Shown one piece after another: positions 11,147-21,411 of a DNA stretch of 64,000 bases. Numbering within the stretch: position 1 is the first letter of the stretch; the number at the start of each line of letters is the position of its first letter. The DNA comes from Diaporthe sp. PMI_573 (Eukaryota; Ascomycota; Sordariomycetes; Diaporthales; Diaporthaceae), in assembly GCA_021399435.1 (NCBI GenBank), contig JAJTUP010000002.1:1922001-1986000 (forward strand), given 5' to 3'. The translations under genes and the position numbers were made by a program. A model generated the notes under the pieces. That model ran no database searches. It was not told where the DNA came from and saw only the letters and a program-made list of their open reading frames with translations.

Positions 11147-11911
11147 GCGGCATGGTTGCATGGAAGTGCCTGGAACCAGGCAAAAAGCCCCAAGATTTTT
11201 GGTTGCGTCAGTGTGTCACTTGGGTGCAAGCGCTTGGTCCGCAAAGATCAGTGACCGCAGGTCGGTATCCTCAATTGCCAGAAACTTGGGCTAAGATCGA
11301 GACAAGTTATGGGCAGTGTCTAGATAATTCTTGTCGAATTCAGCACGGCTAAATCCAGGAACCTCGTTCGTGATGCTCATTCAGGTCGAGTCTCACAGCC
11401 GAGTATAAGTGGAGGCACGTTGATGACATCTTGGTAGGCTCTCAAGGTACTGTATGCTCACCACCATCTCGACTTCGGTTTGGTGGGCTGCCAAAAATTT
11501 GTCGACTTGACCAGTACATGGTTGAGAAACCAACCATTCGACCAGCGAGAGGTGACGATGGTTTCCAAGTACAAGCTGCCATTCTCTATCTAGAGTATGG
11601 CGGTTCTGAGCCGCTGTCAGATTCAGCTGCGTGAAGTCCCGATATTTGCCAGATCAGGACTCCTGGATCCAGAGCACTTTTTCTACATTACTGTCAAACA
11701 ACCCCCCAACCGACTCTCATTTGCCCAAGATCCCTTCCAGAAATGTCTCAACACCTCAACACCGGGAAACCAACAAAAGTCAGAAATGAGGTTTCCGGAG
11801 TCTGTGCCGACAATCGCCTCCAATGCCAGACAGTCGAATCGCGCTCTCAAAAGGAACACCTCCACCAAAACCAACCCAGGCCTGCGAAACACAGCAGCTC
11901 TAAATTGGTCC
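11147..11911. other. Intergenic between convergent kinase and hAT-split gene
   Basis: No convincing exon. The kinase 3' flank and the 3' flank of the minus-strand split gene meet here. Confidence 0.45.
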
Positions 11912-12166
11912 TCATTCGTCAAAGTGGACCCGCGCAAACCGGTCGGCAATCTCGGCGACCTCAGGATCATGGGCACGGATCAACTCGAAGTCCTCTACTC
12001 GATCTAGCAGCATCAAATCCTCCAAGTGGGACTTGTCTCGCGACAGAGCACCGGTAAACTGGCCGGCGCTCTGGCCAAGGATATCGATGCCGTTCCTGTT
12101 GTGCCTGGAGGAATTCAGGCCGTTCACCTCGCCGTGGATAGAGACAAGAGGCTCCTCAGGATTGGG
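11912..12166 (-). pseudogene. C-terminal coding fragment of the hAT-split gene
   Basis: Minus-strand coding piece cut off from the gene at 13,338-15,253 by the hAT insertion. From the target duplication (12159-12166) it reads NPEEPLVSIHGEVNGL.. and ends ..ADRFARVHFDE with TGA at 11912-11914, about 81 residues past the duplication. Joining it to 13,338 with a single target copy preserves phase and gives a 2,091-nt (697-codon) frame, so this is the native C-terminus of the neighbouring gene. It has no start of its own and is probably not translated unless the element is removed or spliced out. Confidence 0.75.
12159..12166. repeat. Left 8-bp target site duplication
   Basis: GGATTGGG, identical to 13338-13345; length typical of hAT insertions. 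Confidence 0.9.
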
Positions 12167-12187
12167 CAGTGATGTTATTGGATTGGA
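12167..12187 (+). repeat. hAT left terminal inverted repeat
   Basis: 21 bp, begins CAGTGATGTT; exact reverse complement of 13317-13337. Confidence 0.93.
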
Positions 12188-12536
12188 GGCAATTTGGATT
12201 GGACTGGATTTGTCGGAAAATGGCTGGACTGGATTTGGGTTTCTCGAAGATTTGGACTGGATTGGATTGATTGGCAACCAGCTCCTGGAGCTCCAATGGT
12301 CTAACCTGATAAGGCAAGAGCTAAGCCTAATTGAGTGGTCATGAGGAGTCTCCCGTCGCAGCTGCCGTCGCAGACCACGACACGACGCGCGAACTATCGT
12401 TCCGCTATTGGGTTAACATCCAACGCGTGCAGATTGCTACGCTATTAAAAGCACGGAGGCAAACGCGTCGCTCGCGACTTCAGCAGTCCTTCTACTGTGG
12501 CAGACGTGTCTGAACAGTCCACTCACCAGCTACACC

Positions 12537-13013
12537 ATGGCCACTATCTCCAGCTATTTCGGTGCTGCCAGCGGTCGCCGTCCTGATTCTGACAGAGTTA
12601 TTCTTGCTCCAACATATATTAGTCCTCGCCCAAACGACCCCGACGGAACCCTGATCGAACCCGACGAATTCAAGCTGAATGGGAAGCAATATGTACGCTA
12701 CTCTGTTGTGGCAAAGTCCCAAAAGCACACCAAGAAAAGGACATCAGTCGTCTGGCAGTATGGTGAAGACATACAACTCAAGCAGGACCCGACGAAGACG
12801 TTCTGGTACTGTTATCTGTGCGAACAGCAGCAGCGCCAACAGGGACTTCCTATTTCCGGCAAGGGCAATTGTACTACCTTAAACCACCTGGAATCGAAAC
12901 ACCAAATCATCGCTCACGGCTCCGGATGGACGTCATTGAAGCCAGCGAGTGCTTACGAGCTTGGTATGGTCGCCCGGAGCAGAAGGCATTTGATGACTCT
13001 GCCATCGGTTTGA
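12537..13013 (+). CDS. Truncated hAT protein with BED zinc finger
   Basis: 158-residue ORF inside the hAT element, with a strong start context (CACCATGG). Residues about 65-125 match a BED finger: aromatic SVVWQYG, then CYLC, then HLESKH with the paired histidines. The DDE/RNase H-like catalytic domain and hATC dimerisation domain are absent. After about residue 140 the frame runs out; a second frame (to about 13144) continues with an acidic stretch (GEGEEGGEDDGSE), so a 1-nt shift or decay may have truncated the protein. A BED-only product could bind element ends and act as a transposition repressor; that is inference. Confidence 0.7.
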   Translation: MATISSYFGAASGRRPDSDRVILAPTYISPRPNDPDGTLIEPDEFKLNGKQYVRYSVVAKSQKHTKKRTSVVWQYGEDIQLKQDPTKTFWYCYLCEQQQRQQGLPISGKGNCTTLNHLESKHQIIAHGSGWTSLKPASAYELGMVARSRRHLMTLPSV

Positions 13014-13150
13014 TGGAGGGTGAGGCAGGGAGTACAGTTGGGGCGGATGGGCTGGGTGAGGGAGAGGAAGGCGGCGAAGATGATGGAAGCGAGAAGAACA
13101 TACTGGAGACGCAAGTTGCTAGAGAACATGAGCTCCGTAGTTAGGTGGTG

Positions 13151-15253
13151 TCATAACCCAAGGACAAGAACAGTTCTACTCCAAGTCTGCTTATTCAGCG
13201 GCTCATTGATTGTCCCAAAAGGGTAAAAATATGAACTGGATCGGTTCTGGATATCCTGGAGGCTGCCTGTCCCCACGTCTGGACTGGATTGGATCGAGGC
13301 TCGGATCCAGCTCCAATCCAATCCAATAACATCACTGGGATTGGGAGTGCCCGACGGAGCAGTCACGGTGATACTTGGTGCAGTTTGTATTGCAACGGTA
13401 TCAGACTTGGGGCTGCTGGCTTCTCGCACAATACCTGGAGAGACATTGCCATCCAGACCGTACTCTGCCTTCGGGGAATTTGTATGAAGAGTCCGAGGAA
13501 TTGTGCGTCCTCGGACCTGAGCCGTTCCACGAGCTCTTTGAATAATTCCCTGGATCAGGACTCGATACTCGTGGCTCATCTCGGGGAGGTATCTAAGCTC
13601 GGTCAACCATTTAGGTGGGTCGACGGCCGTGGACTCGAGCTGCATTAGCTGCCCAATGGTGTACCTGGGACGATGGCGCGTGATCTCTTGCTCATTTGGA
13701 GAAGTCCGAGTGCTAGATGCGATTGTTGACGTTGGCTCTGTCGGTTTCTTCTCGACTTCACCCTCCATCAGTCTGCGCTGGAACCTCTCGTATACCTTCG
13801 GGACGCAGACCTCGTCGACAAAAGCGACACGCTGCTTGGACTCCATGTCAGAGAAGCCAGCATGCTTCTCCATCAGAACCGCTGCTGAAGCTCCTCGGAT
13901 GATCCCGGGCAAAGCATCCGCATTCGCCAACTCAGCAGGGCCTGCATCTCTGATGAAAGCAACAATGTGTATTGCCCAGGACACGATGTCCTCAAGAATG
14001 GCCACCGAGACTGTCTTCATGGTGTCTTCTTGCCGAGGGCTCTCGACTATCGGGGCTGGGGCGTCACGAGAAGGCTCGATGGACGCTGCCGGAGTGCCGA
14101 CGGTGGAAGGGCGCGTGTTCGTACTGGCTAGACTTGGGGATGGCTTCTTCAGGCGGTCGACGAAGTCTCGAAGAGCATCCACGAAAGAGACCATGGTATC
14201 CCTCTGGCGGAATATGACCACGAACCAGGTGATGTGACCGGAATCGTCCTTGAATTGCAGGATGAGGCGATCGGAATCTGACAGGTAGTCTACGTAGTCC
14301 TTGGTATGACGCATGACGTCTTCAACGCGGTCCTCGTCGATATGCAGGATGATCTGATCGTCGACAGTGCTGGGTCCATTCACCAGGTAAACAGTCCCTG
14401 GGTACTCCCCGGTTCGGTTGATGAAGGTTGGCGAAGCAAACGTCACCGGTGCCTGGAACAGTACGGAGTGCCCATCTGGCAGTTGGAAGTTCACCGTAAT
14501 TGCACGCACCCGAACTTCCTCCTGTGGGCCACTGCTCTGAGCCGGAACAGCTACGGACTGGGCCGGAGGTTGACTTCCGTCCGAAGGCCGGGTAGCCGTT
14601 GATGAGGGCGACGAGGCTTTGTTCCTACCATGAACATGGGGAACGACGCGTGGCAAGATGCTATTTCTTGACGGACCAATAGGGCGCTGCGCAGTGATAG
14701 TCGTGACAGGTGGTTGACGACTAGCACGCGTTGCTCCGCGAAGCTCAACAGGGCTGTCCCCCGTGTGGGCCAGCCCAGCCCGCGCAGGACCTCGCTCGCC
14801 TCGGGAGAATTGTGCTCGAGGAGCGACTTGACCGTTGTGGTTCTGTCGCAGACGACGGTCGTTGTAATCAAGGTTACGGTTGACAGCCATGTACGACAGG
14901 TCGGCAGCTCGACGCATGCGGGCAAGCTGGCCATTCCCAAGTTCTCTCTGTCCTACGACAACGGCGGCGTCTTCGTCTTCAAAGGCGCCTCTCGCAATGG
15001 CGTCGTTCCATGTATTTTGTGTACCGGTTCGGCGGCTCTCAATGCTGCTCATGGCAGCGCCGTCGCGAGGAACCGTGCCGCGGTCCTCCAAGGGGAGCTC
15101 ATCGACACGACCAGCACCGATATCATCCTGTGGGTTGCCAGTTAGTTGTCAACTCGGGTGTGTGCCATAGCATCGATACGGAGGGAGGAGGCTTCATACC
15201 AGCATGGCCAGCTCTACCGCGCTGTACTCGCGCTTCTGCGGCTTTGGCGCCAT
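13151..15253 (-). CDS. Hypothetical ~70 kDa protein gene interrupted by hAT
   Basis: Family not named. Exon 1 15200-15253 (MAPKPQKREYSAVELAML), intron 15128-15199 (GTATGA..CTAAC..CACAG), then exon 2 from 15127. Residues about 205-325 look like a beta-rich PH-like domain (VRVRAITVNFQLPDGHSVLF to FVDALRDFVDRLKK), followed by helical segments and RYTIGQLMQL near 506-515. After 13,346 the frame enters the target duplication and hAT element and stops at 13,151, replacing the native ~81 C-terminal residues with about 62 element-encoded ones (676 residues instead of 696). An in-frame upstream stretch around 15,284-15,254 and a possible coding exon at about 15,972-16,134 (..DPNYLEKLLVLVTNPSL.. with a GTAAGT donor) suggest the true 5' end may lie further upstream; I could not connect them in phase. 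Confidence 0.65.
13317..13337 (-). repeat. hAT right terminal inverted repeat
   Basis: 21 bp, ends ..AACATCACTG; exact reverse complement of 12167-12187. Confidence 0.93.
13338..13345. repeat. Right 8-bp target site duplication
   Basis: GGATTGGG, identical to 12159-12166. Confidence 0.9.
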
Positions 15254-16500
15254 CGTGTCTTGGTATCTGTCCCAGGTCTTATCTCGAATTTTCTGTTGCC
15301 TGGAAACGTTAGCTTTGTCTTTTGGACTGCAGGTTTCGGGATCCCAAGAACCACAAAGGCGAGGAAGCGTAGAAAGGGCGGAAATGGACAAGTGCTCGTT
15401 GGATGTGCAAGAGATGCCACAGGAAACAGGCTATCTATCAGCTGTTGAGCAGCAAGGAGTCTTCCAAGTCTGAAGACAAGATCTCAAAATGGGAGACTTT
15501 AAGCACAGATTTCAAGGAGTGTGAGGATTCCACCCACATCTTGCTGCTTGAAGGACACAGAGGGGCCTTCCAATGCAGGAACTTGTGCACTTGGTGCAGA
15601 TGGTAGGAGCCACTGGCCTCGATACTTCTCGCAAGACTGGGACGGGGAAAGTGGAAGTGGATACCAGGGTTTATCAAAATGAAAGGCTGACCAAGGCCTA
15701 AAAGCAAAAGGTGTTTTGAACTTCTTTAACTTTGGGAGGGTGAGGACCATATGTACGGAAGTGAGGGTGTACAGACTTGCCCTTACAGGTGTGAAAAGAG
15801 AGTGATTGTGATGCTCGAGTCTGGTGAGTGTTTTGGTAAGAAGGGCGAGACAGGGAAGAAATCAGAGCGCCTTGGGGAATGATTCACAGACGGAAACCAC
15901 AAAGCCGTAGCAACGTGCCTAAGCTGGGAGGCTGTAACACCAGGGAGAAAGTGGAAGGAGCGAATGGGACTTACCGAGGATGACAGTCAGGCAGTTGACC
16001 CTCTGAGAAGGCTTCAAGCTGGGATTTGTGACCAGGACAAGGAGCTTCTCGAGATAGTTGGGGTCCGCGTCAGAAGAAGAGCATGCGTTCCACCTTGGAT
16101 GCTCAACAACTGAGACACCGTCAGTAGACAGGTTCAAGTTGGGTGATGGTGTGAAAGGGACAGGAATGGATCATTGTCTGCACAATGGAGAGTTTGGTTT
16201 GGGAAGAAAGACGCGTTAAAAACCAGAGGAAGGAACTGGTTACTTACCACCTGGGCAGAGCTGAAGATGGATGCTTGAAGGAGTGAGTGGTTGGTTTGGT
16301 TTGGGAAGACACTTGTTTCAAATTAGAAGAAAGAAAGGACTGAGTGCTTGCCAGGGCCTGAAGTTGATGGTTGAAAAGGTTGGTGGTCGCCTGGGTGTTG
16401 GTTTGTCGTCCCTTCTTCGCGTGTGGTGGGTAGGTGGTGACGCTGGAGGAAGCTTCGGACTTGCTGCCACTGCCAGGCCTTTTATGCTGCGGCCTCACAA
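15254..16500 (-). promoter_or_regulatory. Probable 5' leader, leader introns and promoter of the split gene
   Basis: On the minus strand a TATA-like CATAAAAGG (about 16479-16487) is followed by a C/A-rich leader and a strong donor GGTAAGTAA at about 16247. A second donor, GTAAGT at about 15971, follows an open frame. The layout fits an intron-containing 5' leader or extra 5' coding exons of the interrupted gene. No transcript evidence. Confidence 0.4.
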
Positions 16501-18254
16501 CAGAAAATGGCCCCAGCTTCTGTTGCTCTAGCCCAGCAACAAAATGCTTAGGTACCTAGGTACAGCACACCCGGCCTGACAGACACCGGCCTGAAGGGGC
16601 ATCAAGAATGCCGGGTACCGAGAGCTGCGGACAGGCGAAGTGCCATTGATGGACCTGGAAGCTGGCCTCTCATGGCGGTCTACATATAACATCACAGAGT
16701 GATATGGTTTCAGGAAATACTCCCTGCTGTTCGCAGACTTTTGCTACAGACCTGGAAGCCTTGCCCATCAGAAAATGTGCAGCCGGCCCTAGGTCACACC
16801 TTCCACAAAGGTTTTGTTCATACAGTTTTGAACCTTAATTTGACTGCTCCCTTGTTCACTCGTACATATGAGCTTCCATGGAGGCACACGAATGAATAAT
16901 ATAAGGTGAACGCATAAGGGGTTCTCCAAACTACAGCACAGAGACTTTTGCAGGTTTCAGGATCGAAGCTGATGTGGGAAACAGCTTGAGATAAAAGAAG
17001 GTTAGGAGGTACATGTCACAATGCTCTCCAGTGCTGGCTCCTTGCTCTCCCAAGTCAGTCGAACTCTGTAATTCTGTCAATTACAAAGTAATAATAATGC
17101 TGGGCTATATATATCTGGTATTGACCTAGGGCTTGTTCCAGTGCATGATCCTGCCAGTATCTGCTTTGTTCAATGCTCCAACTGTACATGGACAGGCTGA
17201 GTGCCAGCACATGTCCATAGTCAGGTATAAAGCACAGATGGTTCCATTCAAGCTCATGGCTGTAGAATTTCACTGACCCAACTAAGCTCTGGGCCGACCT
17301 AAGTAGCTCTGAGCATAAGTAAAAGTCGTTGCTGACTTGAGCTTGAAAGCATTATTTCTTGACTTTTGCTATGAACAAGCCTTTCAAATGGCTTCAAAAC
17401 CAAAAACAGCGGCCCACGGATAATTAAGTGTAATCTTGTGTCTTGTCAGTATGCAATGTTTCTTATTCCCATTTTTGAGAGGCTCAATAGACTCAAGAAT
17501 CAGAGCCGTTTGCAGTTGAGGCAAGCTTGGGGTGGCCTCGTGACGAGGGGAAACGGAAGCCATTTGTGGACTTGGCTCCGGGGTCCGGTTCGTCACAATT
17601 AATGGTCTGAGCACAACATTATCGTTGTCTTTGAAGCCCGACCATAGGGGCTAGGATGTTGTGCCCGAGAACCTGCGGGGACAACTTCGATGTCACATAT
17701 GTGTGTGCTATCTGGGTTCAGACAAGCGAAGTGTTTAAGGAAACCACATTCGCTCAGTTAAGCCCATCTCCCGCATCGGATGACAAGATTGTCGGAATTT
17801 TGAGAGCCACGCGCATAACACACCCATGAATTTACAAACTAAATCTCTTCAAAAAGCGTGAGCAGGGAAAAGCTCTCACATGACTCATAAAGTCCAAGAT
17901 TGGACCTGGACCGGACATTCCCCAGATCAAATCCAGTCGAGGCCTGGAAACGACGAAGGATATTGAATCGACATCCGACCTCCTACAATGATGACAGCAC
18001 CATGTTTGACTCCCTCGCCATTTGAAAAAGTGAAAGTCTAGAACAGGTCACAGGAAAGAGTTATAATAATTAGTCAATGCAATGTATTCCATTTGACATG
18101 CCAAAAAGCCATGCCGGGCCCTCACGGCATAGGCATGATCATGCTCGTCATCCCATTCCACTCATGTCCCTCCCAGAGAACGCCAAACCACGAGAAATCA
18201 ATCCAAGCTCCGCTGTTGTTTGGGGGCGGGGGCGAAAGGGCTTTGGGAAGGCAC
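16501..18254. other. Intergenic, gene-free 1.75 kb
   Basis: No coding exon recognised. Contains the palindromic word ACCTAGGTA at 16554-16562 and moderately AT-rich sequence (16.8-18.1 kb). Confidence 0.45.
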
Positions 18255-18533
18255 CTATCGCGCGGCGGCGTCCTTGGGGGGGCCGTCCAGGTTGTCCTTG
18301 CCTTCGCGACCGATATTGCTCATGTCGGTCGCCTCTGAGGACTTGGTGGCGGGCTCGCGCAAGCCAGCGGTGGAGGCGGCACCCGTCGAGATGTCGCTCG
18401 TCACGTCGCGGCCCGAGTCCACGTTGACGTTGCGGGCGTCGGCAGATTGCCAGTCAGATGCGACGGGGGGCTGCTCGGGGAGAGGCAGGTTGGACTGAGC
18501 CTCGTTAATCTTGTCGGCCTTGGACTGAGTCAT
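18255..18533 (-). CDS. Small hydrophilic conserved-looking fungal protein
   Basis: Single coding exon of 92 residues, MTQSKADKINEAQSNLPLPE.. to ..DGPPKDAAAR. It is rich in Ser, Asp, Ala and Pro, has no hydrophobic segment, and is probably disordered; it resembles small stress-type or LEA-like fungal proteins, but I cannot name a family. The gene structure is well supported: a TATA-like TTATAAG (18787-18793, minus orientation), a C/A-rich leader, and a leader intron 18536-18633 (GTAAGC..CTGAC..CAG) ending two bases before the start codon. Such promoters with a TATA box and leader intron are common in highly expressed or inducible fungal genes. Confidence 0.75.
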   Translation of the reverse strand: MTQSKADKINEAQSNLPLPEQPPVASDWQSADARNVNVDSGRDVTSDISTGAASTAGLREPATKSSEATDMSNIGREGKDNLDGPPKDAAAR

Positions 18534-18535
18534 CT

Positions 18536-18633
18536 CTGGACAGTGATGTCAGCTCCTCAATTCCAAAGGGAACGCGTTTGCGGAGTGTTCGACCGCGCGG
18601 GATGAGAGAAGGTAGGGGCAGCTGGTGGCTTAC
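18536..18633 (-). other. 5' leader intron of the small hydrophilic protein gene
   Basis: Donor GTAAGC at 18633 downward, branch-like GCTGAC, acceptor CCAG just before the ATG. Confidence 0.6.
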
Positions 18634-18786
18634 TGAGTGTTGGGTGAGAGATTGGTTGGTGCTTTGATTGAATGTATGGTTTTGAGATTGAGTCTGTTGA
18701 TGTGAGGACTTCTGGCTTCGCTGGGTATCTTGTTTGATGATGAGGCAAAAGAAAGGACAGGCCCTTCCGACCCGAAAAGAAAGGTC

Positions 18787-18793
18787 TTATAAG
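18787..18793 (-). promoter_or_regulatory. TATA-like element
   Basis: TTATAAG, about 255 bp from the start codon but about 155 bp from the leader intron donor, a plausible TATA position. Confidence 0.45.
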
Positions 18794-19256
18794 TAGATAA
18801 TGTTGTAGCTCTCAGGGAAGCTACGTCACTCTACTACGCGCTGTTGACGTAAATGGTGGGTCACTCACTCAGGCCCCAGCACAGAATTGCAGCCGCATCC
18901 TGCCCCACACGCCACCACCTACATACCAGAATCGGATGGAATCATTGATGCCAGGGAATTGTCACACAGAGCTTGCCATGACACATAGGGCATAAACCGC
19001 GCAAGCCTCCGCCCTTGAGTAGGCAGAATAGTAAGCGGCGGATTCGAAGAGGGCCGGGCCATCCCGAAACCTTGAGAATCATGTCCTGACATGGGTCTTC
19101 CAGCCTGGTATCTTACCACAAACGCCTGCGGTCCAATGCACCCAAAAGTATCTCGTGAAGTCATATGCCAGCCGAACAACTCCGGTTTTAATCCCTCACA
19201 AACGCCGTTGGCCAAATCTCAATCAACCTTGGTCACATCGCAGGGACCCACCACCT
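18794..19256. other. Intergenic: upstream promoter and gamma-tubulin 3' flank
   Basis: No ORF with coding character was seen. Confidence 0.45.
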
Positions 19257-20886
19257 CTAGGCAACACGCCTGTCGGTCTCAGCCGAGGTGGCCTTCTCGC
19301 CCAGGTCTGGATTGAGGTAATCCGCATTTTCGGCGGCTTCGTAGTCGGCAATCAAGTCGGCCACCACTTCTCGCGATTCGTCAAATTCGTTCAGGTTGTC
19401 GGAGAACGGGGCAGTCTTCTTGTAAACCTCCATGAACGCGTTGCGCTTCCGCATGCCATCGTACTGCCTGATGATCCTCTTGAAGAGCTGCATAGCATGT
19501 TAGAGTCATTTATCAACAATTGCACCAGACATGTACCTACCGTTGCAATGCTTGTATGATTTGCCAGCATGAGACCGCTCACACGATGGCTCATCGGGAT
19601 GTAAGGACTGCGCTTTGTGAGGGCCACCTGTATACTGGCCGGGCCCCAGGGAATGAACTGGGCCAGCCTGCGCTCGCGTATCCTGAGGAGACTCTTGTGC
19701 ACATCCGTCGGGTCCACCTCGCCTTGGATGACATTGAGGATAGAGATATAACAGCTCTTCTTGCCCGGGACGGTCGAGACCATCCGGTTCTTGGGCTGCA
19801 GCAGTCTCCGCATGACATCCAGTACCGTCGTCTTCCGCACCGTCTTGGCTTGCTCGACTTGGTCGCCGGTGAATGGTGTGTATGCGGTCATCAAGAAATG
19901 ACACCGAGGTGTGGGAATCAGCGAGGCCAATATGCTGACGAGGTCATTGTGCATATAGCCCGGATACCGCAGTGTTGTCGTGCTGGCAGACATGACGGTT
20001 GAGACAAGTTGGTTGGTCTGCTGAAAAGACGGTTCTTGGACGTGTAGTCTGTCGGCGGCGATGTGAGACAGAGCGCCGTTGTCGAGGACCACTACTGAGT
20101 CGGCATTTTGCGTCAGCCGCCTCATCGCCAACATACTGTTGTAGGGATGCACGACGACGTCTCCGGCATTCGTAGTGTCTGGGAACACGGAGTATGTTTG
20201 AATGATCTTCTTGGGGAATCTGTCGTTCAACCGCTCGAGCAGAAAGGACCCCAGACCAGAACCCGTGCCACCAGCGATAGAATGCAGCATCATGAATCCC
20301 TATGCAGAACGTTAGACAACCCCAAAACGCGATCCTCTGGTTGAGCCTACCTCAAGCGAGTCGCTGCCGTCGGCTTCGCGGTCTATCATCTCCATGATAT
20401 CCTCACACACGGTCTCGCCCGTCTGGTACCCATCACCCCAGTTGTTTGCGGCGCCAACACCATTCTTGCCAACATAGAAGTTCTCAGGGTTGTATATGTT
20501 CTTGAAAGGCCCAGTCTGTATTCCGTTGATGACGCGGGGTTCTAGGTCGATGAGGATAGCCCGAGGGATGTACCGTGTGTCGTCGCTTTGGTAGAAGAAG
20601 ACGTCTTTTCGGTCACCGCCCTCAGTCGCGAAATCCTCGAGGTTGCCATCCTGGCCAATTCCGTGTTCTTGACAAAGCTGCTGCCAGAACTGGCTGCCAA
20701 CTGGGGGCTGTCAGCAACGGGCGCCGCTGAATGTTCACGGTGCAGCCGGCCAGACTTCGTGATCAATATGGATGAGTTACTGACTGCTGTTGCCGCATTG
20801 GCCTGCCTGAACTGTGATGATCTCCCTCCTCGAAAGTTAGCAAAAGTCCAGTGCAGTCTGGGTTATGCACGGATTTACCTGGGCAT
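19257..20886 (-). CDS. Gamma-tubulin
   Basis: Nucleates microtubules at the spindle pole body within the gamma-tubulin complex. Five exons: 20879-20886 (8 nt), 20785-20825, 20351-20700, 19541-20299 and 19257-19487, total 462 residues. The first exons are tiny but join exactly to [20 protein letters not shown], the gamma-tubulin N-terminus. The tubulin signature [15 protein letters not shown] lies at the start of exon 4, and [16 protein letters not shown] and [11 protein letters not shown] are gamma-specific. [22 protein letters not shown] and MANHTSI-type (LANHTSIAT) motifs follow. The C-terminus is acidic-poor, unlike alpha/beta-tubulin. Introns 51-84 nt, all in phase. Confidence 0.95.
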
Positions 20887-21411
20887 GGTTGTCTGAGTAC
20901 CTGGGTGTCTTCGCCAGCCGTCGATGTGGTGAAGTACTCCTGCGCATAACGCGTCTTGGTTTGACGCGAAGCGACCCTCTTGTCACTATCGGACCCCTCG
21001 CCCTGCTATTTGTGCTTAGGGTTGGGGGTGGACCCAGCTCAACCATGGGGCTGGGGTTGGCCTGCCCGGGGGGGGGGGGGGGTTGGATCGCACACCTAGA
21101 CAGACTCAAACTGAGTCTACAAGATATATCAGGTGTCTGCCCACTGGCTCGTGGAACAGTCCTATGCATAAGCAGTATCAGACGTCAATTCGTCCAGTGC
21201 CTTTTCTCAGACTCTACGGCCCGCCAAACGAGCCGCGGCAGAGAAGAAGAGAGATTACCAACGCAGAAGAAGACAGGATACGAAACGCCCTAATAATAAC
21301 AGTCCGTTGTTTGTGACTAGATATAAAGCCAGAAAGCCCATAAGTTTTCATAAGTCACAAGGTAGTTGTCCGGAAATTGTAGTAGTATGCTTGTATCAAC
21401 ATTCACTAGGC
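20887..21411. promoter_or_regulatory. Divergent promoter region with poly-G tract
   Basis: 525 bp between the gamma-tubulin start and the + strand hypothetical gene. Holds an uninterrupted run of 15 G (21068-21082). No clear TATA. Confidence 0.45.

Larger units (their letters stand above)
12167..13337 (+). mobile_element. Non-autonomous hAT DNA transposon, 1,171 bp
   Basis: Perfect 21-bp terminal inverted repeats beginning CAGTGATGTT (12167-12187 and 13317-13337), flanked by a perfect 8-bp target duplication GGATTGGG. CA-starting ends with an 8-bp duplication define the hAT superfamily. Both ends carry subterminal GGATTGG/GGACTGG repeats (about 12176-12270 and 13279-13325), as hAT transposase binding regions do. 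The only substantial + strand ORF encodes a BED zinc finger without the catalytic and dimerisation (hATC) regions, so the element must rely on a transposase elsewhere. Identical ends and target copies indicate recent insertion. It interrupts the minus-strand gene ending at 11,912. Confidence 0.93.
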
